This document shows, one piece after another, positions 55,266-64,000 of a stretch of 64,000 nucleotides of DNA. The notes beneath the pieces are model-generated. The model was not told the DNA's origin, ran no database searches, and worked only from the letters and a program-made list of their open reading frames with translations. This DNA is from Ilex aquifolium (lineage: Eukaryota > Streptophyta > Magnoliopsida > Aquifoliales > Aquifoliaceae): the NCBI GenBank assembly GCA_951799425.1, contig OX637405.1, forward strand, positions 16,837,089 to 16,901,088, written 5' to 3'. Positions within the stretch are counted from its first letter, which is position 1, and the number at the start of each line of letters is the position of its first letter. The position numbers and the translations under genes are program-made.

Positions 55266-57066
55266 TATGTACTTACGGATTGTTGATTGTTCGTTGTTTT
55301 TGGATAATCTAAGTCTTTGTGTTTTGAACTATGATATTTTGTGAAATGAATGATTTAGTTTTATTGTATTTATCTTCTTAAATGCATGTGTTAGATTTAT
55401 CATTATATTGTTATTTGTTAATGATTGATGAAACAGATGTAAATATTGAGATTGCTTGCTAAAGTGACTAAGCACATGATTGGTTTGACACCTCACCTAA
55501 CAATCCAGACTTAAAACCACGTTTCCTTGAAAAATGGAATTTACTCTATGCTTAAATGTTAAATGTACATTGGTATTTGTTATTCTTAAAGTGCAGAATA
55601 ACCAGGCTTGAAAATGGAATTGACATATAACAGACATTCTTTGAAAAAGCTAACATAACCTGTGGAGATAACGAAGAATACCATGGTTAGTTTTTGAGCC
55701 TTGCAATGCTTTTGAGAGAAAATCAACATTTACTCAAGAAAGGTTTTTCACCTTCTATCCTTGAATAATCTCATTATTATTGTTTTGATTGACGCAAATA
55801 GAGCAGTCTATTGATGTATCCTACAAAGAATCTGTTCATACGACAAATACATGTGCATATGCTTAAGAAAGGATTTTAGGCCATCTGTTGAATTCTTTGA
55901 GCTTTATCTATTTCTTTTGATACATAATCCCTTGCCAGCCATGATTGAGCCTTAAAATGATAATTCTTTTCGGTACAACCATGAATTTGACCAAGCCAAA
56001 AAAAAATTTGAATCCCTACTTGGGTTATCTAATTTTACTGCATAGTTTCTAAAAGGGGGGCTTCCTGGGTATCAAAAAAGAGAAGAAAAGAGCAACCAAA
56101 AGGGAAAAATGAAATGAGCAAAGAAAGAGAATACAAAAGAAATCAATCTAGCCAAAGAAATGTGATTTGAAAGAAAAAGAGAATGAAATAAAAAGAGAAC
56201 AAAGAGGGAGGAGCACGAGTAATTTTTTCCAAAGACAAAGATGAAGACAAGAATGAGGGAATGTGCAGAACTATAACCAAATTGGATAACCCATTTTGAA
56301 CTCTTCTTATCCATTATTTCATTAACTACTTAACCCTGGCCACATTATAACCTGGAAAAAGCCCTAATTGATCTCAAGTCTGATGCATGTGTAGGTCGTC
56401 AACTGAAAGTTTGGTGTATGTTAATAGTATTACTTTATTTGTATCAATATTCTTCCATGAGATTTTGCCAAACATGATTATTCTGTTTTCTTAGATTTCA
56501 CTCCCGTAATAATTGTTCATGTGAATTTACAATTAACCTTCTTCTGATCACATGCCCTTTGAGAGAAAAGTCACTATAATCAGATGAAATTTTTGCTGAG
56601 AGCATTCTAAGAGAGGTTTATGAAATCAAAGCTATCCATGGAAGGTTGTAAAGAAGAGTGTTTGTTATATAATAATTCTTGTCGCTAGAATGATTATTCT
56701 TACTACATAGGAAATTTCAAATACCAATGTAAAAAATGTTTATTTTTGCATAGAGTACGTACCTATGAAAGAAAAGTGTTTGGGAGACAAGTCATAATTG
56801 AGGGTTGGGTGTCTCAACGATCATGATGCTAACTCACTCTGACAAGAGATCTCACATACACACATCTGTTTGACTGAAGTTTGTGGGTAGCTTCACTAGA
56901 AACCCTCACGAGACAACACTTGTCCGCTATGGGAAACCTAGGGGTTTAATGGCTTGTTGCATATGCTAAATACAACCGGATGACCTGCGAAAATGGCATT
57001 GTAAATAATTTATTATTCAATTGTTTTTGTATTACTAGGGACTATCAATATTTAGGTTGGGGGGTG
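55266..57066 (+). mobile_element. Family G 3' UTR
   Basis: Long AT-rich 3' region without assigned ORF. From about 55806 it is duplicated at 42030-43280. It has a purine-rich block AAAAAGAGAAGAAAAG (56078 onward) and the terminal polypurine tract TTAGGTTGGGGGGTG before the LTR. The same layout occurs in families B and E. Confidence 0.85.
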
Positions 57067-58717
57067 TGATGCATAGTTAAAATTAATATTTCACTATGCA
57101 CTTACAAGACTAATTATGCTTTGATGGAGTTAAAATGATGACATTTCAGGAAAAAAGTTGTACAAAGGCCTAAAGTCAAGGAATACCAAACTTTCAAGCA
57201 ACACCTACGTGTTCTGGAAGAGAATTGTAGAAGGAGGAGGCAAAGCATCCACGTTCGAACGCCATCTTGAAATAATTAAGGCGCCCCAGGATATTGCTAG
57301 GGTGATGGCACGTGGCATGTTGCAGCTATTCCCTGAGAAGAACAAGAGCTACTTGAGTACAACGTTCGAACGTCATCGTGAATTATTTGAGGACCTCCAG
57401 AAGACTACTAGGGTGATGAGACATGGCTTGTTACAACTATCTACTGTGGGTGAGAAAAGCCACTTGAGTACCACGTTCAAACTCCAGTCAGCGTTCGAAC
57501 GCCAATCACAGAAGACAGGATTCCATGTTCGAACGCCAACCATGTTCGAACGCAAATCCCAGACAGGCTGCAGGAAGATTAGATCTCCATCCAGATTTTG
57601 GGCATTCACTTGGACTTTCAGCACCTAGAACTATTCTTTTACTTTCCTTTTACCCCCTCCCCCTTGCCTATAAATACCTTCCATTGGAGCTTGTTAAGGG
57701 ATCATCTTTTGGAAGAGGAGGAAACCCTCCAAAATGTAACTAGCTTTCTACTTTCATTATTAGTTTCATTAGCTTTCATTGTAAAAGTTTATTTCTTCAC
57801 TTAGAGGAGTGAAACTCTTCCACCTTTCTAGCTCTCTTGTAGCCTTGAAGGGTGGAAAGTGATTCACTCGATCTTCGTCGAAGATAGGCTCATTGTGTAG
57901 TGTAGTTTCTTTTGTAACTCCTCTACTTTGAGGGATGAGAATCACTCACTTTTCTAGCTTTCTCAAAGCCATGAAGAGTGAGTAGTTTCTCAGTCACTCT
58001 TTAGTAAGAGGTGATGGACATGTATAAATCATTCGGAAGTTATTTTGTGCATTTAATTTATGCTTAATGCTTTATCTGTTGATTACTTATTGAATGATTG
58101 AACGCATCTAGCAAAGCTAAGGTACTTTGTACAACCATAAGTCCTTTCTAAGCCAAGATGACTCTTGGTGTTGGAGGATTTATTGGTTCTTTGCAAGTAC
58201 TCCAGCTAGATCTTCATGACTATATTTCAATCTTCACTATTATTGTGCTTCAACTAGGAATGGAATACTAACACAATGGTTGGATCACTTATAGAATTAC
58301 TTGCTTGTTTGTTGACGGGTTGAGTCCCGGCACTGACAATTCTTGTAAATCTCTACAAAGACATCGGAACCGTGCTCTTAATTCTCACAGTCCATCTTTA
58401 TCCTCGAATTATCTTGTTGTGGACATAGGGTTTAATTGAGTTCTCATGCACAAATATAACAACTAGATGATTGACTACATGTCTAGATCCTTGAGCTAAA
58501 GGGTGACTCTTTCATTTGAGAGAATATTATTTTTTGTCTATGAAATCCCATAAACATCATAACTTCAAATCTCAAGAGTTTCAGTCACTTTGGTCTCTGT
58601 CACTATTTACTTCAAAACACCAACATTAGTTCCCTATGGATTCGACTCCGGACTTAACCGGATTATAACTACAACTTGATCGCCTGCACTTGGGTGTACA
58701 CATTTCGGATCAAGTCA
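57067..58717 (+). mobile_element. Family G LTR, right copy (3' LTR)
   Basis: 1,651 bp, TGATGCATAG...GATCAAGTCA; TATAAATA at 57669-57676. It is highly similar to the left LTR but has fewer palindromes: twice a two-palindrome stretch of the left LTR is a single palindrome here. It is followed not by an insertion flank but by 11 bp plus a family B type PBS. Confidence 0.92.
57250..57555. repeat. GGCGTTCGAACGCC palindrome cluster, right G LTR
   Basis: Six or seven copies (ACGTTCGAACGCCATC, ACGTTCGAACGTC, ACGTTCAAACTCC, GCGTTCGAACGCC, ATGTTCGAACGCC, ATGTTCGAACGC). It ends about 110 bp before the TATA box, as in the left copy. Confidence 0.93.
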
Positions 58718-58910
58718 GCAACCATGCATTTTTGGCGCCGGGGAAGATTAAGCTTCATGTTTTCGAAGGTGATTTGGGATGGCATAGGTAAGTCTCATGA
58801 TTTTCATCACGGGCCAAGGTATGTCGTCTCGATTGTAAATAGTTTGTTGCAGTTTGTATTTTATGTTATGTTTCATAATTTTTATGATAATGTGTTAAAT
58901 TTCCCAAATT

Positions 58911-59603
58911 TTGAAAATGTGTGTGATTTGTGATGAGTATGAGCACATCACTAGTGAGTGCCCATTAAATTATATGGCTCAAGACTTTGCATGTGAAGGA
59001 TCAATTTCAATATTGGCCCCTGAAAATTTTTACCCCGACTATTATGTTGCAATGAGTTGTCCGAGTTCTGGTTGGGAGAACGAACCTTATAATTTTTCAT
59101 CCGATCTCACACCACCAAATGAATTTTGCCACTATCCAACATATGAGGACTCAACCGAACAAGAATTGGAAAATACTCTTTGCGAGTTTTTGCTATACCA
59201 AATGGAAGTCAATGCCCAAGTAGCCCAACAATTTTCTGAAATTAGAGATGATCTTATTGCATTGACTAATGTCATAATTACTAATTGTGAATAACATCTA
59301 GAACATAGTCAATGTATTGAGGATGATCATTTCTATGGAATGCAAATTGATGTTGAATCTCCCACCACTCTTGATTGTGAAAAATTTAATGAAGTTATTA
59401 TCTCACATGAGGATAATAAGCCCAAGGTCAATTTGCCATCAAAGAGTGGTGTTGAGGTTCACAATTTTCAACTTGGGAAGGGCATTGAAATGGAGTTAAG
59501 TGTAGAAATTTATAAAGGGAAATTGTATACTCCATTGTTGGAATTTCATAAACTTGTGTGCACCTCTGTTTGGTTGAGAATTTTTAATGATTATCTTTTG
59601 TAA
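58911..59603 (+). pseudogene. Gag C-terminal remnant and short downstream ORF
   Basis: 58911-59294 (127 residues) opens with CVICDEYEHITSECPLN, a knuckle-like motif equal in place to CSICKSVEHSISECPN of the array gag. It continues with PSSGWENEPYNFSSDLTPPN, matching the W-N rich gag tail, and ends with an acidic helix (EQELENTLCEFLLYQMEVNA). 59317-59603 then codes for HEDNKPKVNLPSKSGVEVHN and YKGKLYTPLLEFHKLVCTS, which I do not recognise. The gag core in front of the knuckle is not present. About one or two breaks. Confidence 0.6.
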
Positions 59604-61632
59604 TGTTGGATATATTGGTTAGGAAAGGCATTTATACACCAAAAAAAAGTTTAAATTCAAAAAAAATCAAAGGGCGCAAACTCATATTCGAATTGAAGCC
59701 AGATTGACATGAGTCCTTTTTATTTTATTTTCTTGTACATATTAGTTAGATTTCTTTTATTGTTATATTTTTATTTTCATGATGTTGTAGTGTAGATTTT
59801 ATAGCATGAAGTTGTTTGCCTCTTCCTAATTTGGACTCAATTCATTTTGAGCATCATCGTAACAAATCTTATTCAGTTTCATGTTCGAGTCTAAGTTGGG
59901 GGGTGTAAACAAGCCTTTTTGTGTTTCATTTTCCCTTTAATGTTTATATCATAAAAAAAGAGAAAAAAAGGGGGTATCTTATTTCCCATGTTACTTTGTT
60001 TTTCTCATTGCATGATTCCTTATGCATTGAGGACAATGCATAGTTCAAGTTGGAGGGTGAGGTGCATCATTTACATGAGCGCATCATAGAAGTTTATCAT
60101 ATGCCAGAGTATCACATATGTGTTTTCTTTCGAACTCAACCGTAGTGCACCTTGAATGTGTTATTTCGGCAATTTACTGGTTAGATCCACATTTTAGAGG
60201 TTGACATACATAGTGGAGATGAAGTAAGTAACTATGTGAGCTTTAGTGCCAATCCTTGTTGGAGGGAACTTACATTTACTCAAAGGTACAATTTTTCAAA
60301 TTCAAATCTGTTCAATAATCTCATTATGCTTGCTTTGGTTAGAGTGCATGTGGATAGTTGATTGACTTTGTCTTAAAATGCCAACATGCCTCCCCATGCT
60401 TATCTAGAGATGCTCTTAGGCTATCTTTGAATTGCGTTGAGCCTTAGCATTTTTCTTGTGAAAAAATTTATCCCTAGTGCCGTGATTGAGCTTTAATTGA
60501 AAATTCATTTCCATGCCACATGATTGACCAAGCAAGTGCAAAATGATTAAAATTACCACACCTTGGTTGTTCTCAGACTGACTGTAAATGATCATAAAGA
60601 AAAGGAAATGTGGTGAGGAAACCCAAAAAGGGATGAATGGTGCTAAAGTTAAATTTTGAATGAAAAAGAAAAAAAATCCAAGAAAAAGGAGAAAAAGGGG
60701 TTGAAAGAGAAAAAGAAATGAAAAGAAAAGAAAAGAGAAGAAAAATGTTGAGGAAAGAAGAAAAAAAAAAGAAACAAAAAAGTGAAGTGGAAGTGTAAAG
60801 CTGAAATTTCCACAAAAAGGAAATTTTTGATAATAAAGGTCATGCCCTTAGAATAACCCTTTTTTCTCCCTCTACCCCTCATTTCACTCACCCTAAATAT
60901 CATTCCAAGGCCTCATTACAACCCATGAAAGCCCTAAATGATCTAGAGTAATCATGGTGAGAGCACACTTTAAATGAAAAGAAAAGTTGGTTTTGCTATT
61001 TAGTGCCCTAACATTCCATTCATGAGATTATGCCAAGTTCGTTTCAATTGTTGTGCATGCACATCATTTTTGGATTATATGTGAGCATTTGGGTTTGTGC
61101 GTAAGATTCTATCTCACATATACACACGGAGAGTATGCCCGGATAATCATTGAATTATTCATTTTTTAGGGAAACCATTGGTGAGTTTTGCATCAAAGCT
61201 GAATTTGGATAGCCAAGTGAATGTGGATTCCATTGAGTAAATGTTTAAATTGCATATTCATTTCACACACACACGAGTTTTGAAACAAAATGCGTAGGTG
61301 GATACTCTAGAATAGCATTTAAGGCTATGATGTGATTCATGTGTGATTAGTTCGGGTGCATTGGACAAAGCTATTTTTGACATCCCAGTGCTAGTTAGGA
61401 TACGAGCATATGTTTCAAATGTTGGATATAAGGAAAAGAAATTTGTAGATACCTTCACTAGAAACCTTAATGAGACAAAACTCGTCCACTAGGGATCACC
61501 TAGGGGTTTAAAGGCTTGTTGCATATGCTAAATGCAATAGTGGAATTAGTATAGGTTTATTTTTGTTTGCCAAATTTTTACATTTAGTTTATTAGGGACT
61601 AGCAAAGCTTAAATTGGGGGGGGGGGGGGGTG
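59604..61632 (+). mobile_element. 3' UTR of the pol-less family B derivative
   Basis: Two successive 'GTTGGGGGGTGTAAACA' (59893) and 'AGTTGGAGGGTGAGGTGC' (60051) blocks look like internal polypurine tracts. They are followed by GAGGACAATGCATAG, the purine block AAAAAGAAAAAAAATCC (60660-60780) and the terminal tract of 15 or more G at 61616-61630. No ORF is assigned. Confidence 0.75.
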
Positions 61633-63503
61633 TGATGAGCGTGTAATATTGCATATTTAACGGCGTCATTATATGCATTTTAACTCAACTTTGCATTTAA
61701 TTAGTTAGAGTTCGTTGAATTTGTGAATAATGTGAAAATTTTGATGTTACAGGTAATCATAGAGTAATTGATGGCTTTCGGAACCTTGCAACTATGTGTG
61801 GATGAGTGGTGAAGATATGGACACATTAAATAAGGATTTGGAGGCTTAAAAGTGAAAGAAATCAAGGAGGTATCGGTACTTGGTAACATAGGTACCGGCA
61901 CCCACACCATTTGGTATTGGTACCTATGTATTCCCCATTTTTTACCATGATCCGCTTCGAATCTGAAAAAGTGCAAAACATGAAAGTTATAGATCTGGAT
62001 ATCCTCTGTCTTGTATCCAAATTTCAACTCAATCGATGGTGGGATCAAAAGATATGGAAAATTTACGAAAACTAGTCTTGAGCTTGCATCCCCCTTATGA
62101 CCTACTGGTAGAACCTTAAAACCTATATGTAGACCTACTGGAAGTTTTCTATCGGTAGGTTTTTGACGTTCTACCGGTAGGTTTTTCTCATAAGTGCCAT
62201 ACACCTTTCCACACGACTCCACCTACTCCGGGGGCCCACCTCTTGTCATCCCAACCATACCCTAACATCTTTGACACACCATGATGGTCTCTTACACCCT
62301 AAAGTCAGTTTTTGGAAGAAAAAGCATGGGAGAGGTATGAGAGAGAAAGAGGGTGGTTGGTGAAGGCATGTGAGGTGTATGCTAGGCTTGTCCTTGCTTC
62401 TTGAAGTGTCTAATCCCTTCCCACTCATTGGAAGTCAGCTCTCACAGACCATGGAAGAGGGATGGACGAAATTTACTAAGTCTTACACTATAATTCAGAT
62501 TTTACAAGCTTTTGAAAGGGAGATTCTACCTAAGCTTAGGGGTAGTATTGAGAGAGAAGTTCCAAGGAAGCAGATGAAGTTGTAGAGAGAGAAAGTTGGA
62601 TTTTTGCATTTCCTTCACCATTTTCATTGTAGTAAGCTTTAAATTTCATGTAATCTTTACATCTTGCACTTTACTCTCATTTATTTCAAGTTGTAATAAA
62701 GTTTAGCTTAATGTTCTTGTATTTCCATTTCTACAATTGAGTTCTCTTCAAGCTTTGTTTTTGGGTATGAATGATCTTGTTCTTGTAGTTTAAACCTTTT
62801 CTTGCATTAATACAAATTTCATGTTCCATTTCATTACCATGTCTCTTTACATTATGTTTGTTCTTGCTTTTACTATGAGTAGCTAGACTTTTAGTTGGCT
62901 AATTCAAGGGGAATTTCCTCTTGGGTATGTGAAACCGACACTCGTTCATTCTTCCTCGTAGTGTAAAGTGGTTTGGTTTGACTAGGTTGTGTGCGGACGT
63001 GGTTGTGAGCTCTTGATACGTCGTAGATTTGTCACGGGGTATGCTTGTGCCTAACACATCCACACTAGTTCCTCACTTCATACGAATCAATCAAACATCG
63101 AGACACCATTGGTTGAATGAATTGAGTCAATTTTGCATTCCCATTGGAATGACCTCTATGGATTAGCCAACCTTGCTTTCTTTCATTTTTATCAAAACAC
63201 AACTCACCAAACCAAACTTCACAAGATTTTACACTTTTCATTTCTTTTCAAATCACCGTTCAAAACAATTTGACCTTCCCTGAGGAGACAACCTTGGAAT
63301 ACCCATTCCAAGTAAAACATGACATTGCAGGTCTCTCTTCACTTGGGGAGCCCTTTTGCACACACACACGTTTTTGTTCACACACACGGTTTTTCCCATT
63401 TCTAGAATCGAACCCGAGGTAGAGTAACACTCACCAACTCGTATAAGCCATATACACATATTAAGGGTTCGTGTCTGGAAATTAGGGTGAACGCAATCAA
63501 GCA
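61633..63503 (+). mobile_element. Family B LTR, complete, 1,871 bp (3' LTR)
   Basis: It starts TGATGAGCGTGTAA after the polypurine tract and ends GCAATCAAGCA. It pairs with 40253-41981 (same subfamily) and shares its second half with 8770-10407 and 20672-22288. Palindromes: GGTACCGGCACC near 61890, TATCGGTAGG and TTCTACCGGTAGGTT at 62150-62182. CACACAC near 63360. Confidence 0.9.
61866..62184. repeat. Two palindrome types in one family B LTR
   Basis: A GTACC-armed type (GGTATCGGTACTTGG, ATAGGTACCGGCACC, TTGGTATTGGTACCTA) at 61869-61925 and a CTACC-armed type (CCTACTGGTAGAACC, TTCTATCGGTAGGTT, TTCTACCGGTAGGTT) at 62098-62184. The same pair is at 40495-40550 and 40720-40808 in the sister LTR. 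Confidence 0.88.
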
Positions 63504-64000
63504 TAGTCACGTTCGAATGGAGCTTAGTTACAGTACTTTGGAGTCTGACATAAATCGAGATACTAAGAGCTCACGACGTTTGAATGCCAAACTCATGTTC
63601 GAACGCTAGAGTAAATTTAACAGCGATCAGACTCGCGATTCCTATTCAGATGCTGACCCTATAAATACCTAATCACACCTCCTTAACCATATTTTATCAG
63701 TTTTGGAACCCTAGAAAACCCTAAAAGTGAGGGAGAAGGAGATAAATGAAGATTTTGAGGGTTTCTCGCATAAGAGATAGATTGAACACGCGAAGGTATC
63801 GCATCAACCAACAGATTAAAGGTAGGGGTTCTTCTTAAAGTCGTTCATTCAGGCCAGGGTAATATGTGCATAATTTTTTATTCTAAATCATATGTATATG
63901 ATATTTAATCATCAAATCTTATCTTTCTTGGAAATTGTATAACATTTTTGAATGAGGTTTAGGTTTTATAGACATAAAACTATCGTTCTTGTTATCAAAA
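63504..64000 (+). mobile_element. Start of another promoter-like or LTR segment with TTCGAA sites
   Basis: CACGTTCGAATGGAGC, GACGTTTGAATGCC and CATGTTCGAACGCTAG (63508-63605) lie among GAGCTTAGTTACAGTACTTTG, which repeats the GAGCTnACAGTACTTT unit of 51234 and 51418. TATAAATA at about 63660-63667 is followed by a leader. It corresponds to the internal promoter-like region of family G rather than to its LTR. Cut by the window end. Confidence 0.55.

Larger units (their letters stand above)
43281..58717 (+). mobile_element. Family G Athila-type element, with nested insertions
   Basis: LTR 43281-44969 and LTR 57067-58717 in the same orientation enclose gag, part of pol, a cysteine-rich ORF, an internal promoter-like region, a third ORF and a long 3' UTR. 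Two Tekay-like LTRs lie inside (46274-about 48330 and 52404-54815); without them the element is about 11 kb. No TSD can be given because 3' UTR sequence lies left of the left LTR. It is broken in many places. Order and PBS fit the Athila lineage, which has an extra ORF after integrase. Confidence 0.85.
58718..61632 (+). mobile_element. Pol-less family B derivative, internal region
   Basis: It begins GCAACCATGCA (the last bases of a family B LTR) and PBS TGGCGCCGGGGAA (58733-58745), shorter in the middle than the other PBSs here. A leader with GGTGATTTGGGATGGC and TCATCACGGGCCAAGGTA follows, as in the other family B leaders. Only about 0.7 kb can code. No protease, RT or integrase is seen. The rest is a 2-kb 3' UTR ending in a G-run polypurine tract (61614-61632). 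It is a non-autonomous relative that keeps ends and a gag remnant. Confidence 0.8.

Overview
This window is flowering-plant nuclear DNA made almost entirely of nested LTR retrotransposons. I find no host protein-coding gene, rRNA or tRNA. The lineages are recognised from primer-binding sites and domains: Tekay-like chromoviruses (PBS TGGTATCAGAGCC, LTRs about 2.3-2.4 kb starting TGTAAAACCC), Athila-type Ty3 elements (PBS of the TGGCGCCGTTGCCGGGGA type, long LTRs, a third ORF after integrase) and Tat-type elements (PBS TGGCGCCGTCTGTGGG). The mix suggests a large, repeat-rich eudicot genome. I cannot name the species.

Layout. 1-988: 3' part of a Tekay-like LTR plus PBS. 1502-8158: a complete, young, gag-only Tat element with target-site duplication (TSD) AGTTT, and a G-rich tandem-repeat and polypurine filling where pol should be. 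About 8770-10827: forward Athila-type LTR, PBS and gag start (family B). 10828-22288: minus-strand array LTR-internal-LTR-internal-LTR of the same family. 22289-23304: 3' end of another Ty3 element. 23405-26147: a small complete minus-strand LTR element (TSD CTAGT) with one unrecognised ORF. 26412-26963: a foldback DNA element. 27004-31110: minus-strand 3' half of an Athila-type element (family E/F) holding a Tat-type solo LTR. 31165-35764: a forward cysteine-rich ORF fragment, then an E/F LTR, gag and protease. 35820-40215: two Tekay-like LTRs in opposite orientation inside chromovirus RT remains, one a clean solo LTR (TSD GCCGA). 40253-41981: a family B LTR. 41982-58717: a family G Athila-type element with a duplicated 3' end, carrying two Tekay-like LTR insertions. 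58718-63503: a pol-less family B derivative with its 3' LTR. 63504-64000: start of another TTCGAA-bearing promoter or LTR.

The most interesting signal is not a gene. The Athila-type and Tekay-like LTRs carry clusters of short perfect or near-perfect palindromes, 10-16 bp, all centred on CpG (TTCGAA, TCCGGA or ACCGGT cores). Homologous LTR backbones carry different palindrome sequences at the same place. In families G and E/F the same family-specific palindrome recurs directly upstream of a TATA box in front of the element's third ORF. This looks like a swappable, element-specific regulatory site shared between the LTR and an internal promoter. That reading is inference; the palindromes, their placement and their variation are visible in the sequence.

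All retroelements are treated here as fossils. Coordinates of LTRs with TSDs are exact by eye; others marked 'about' are judged from where homology between copies stops.
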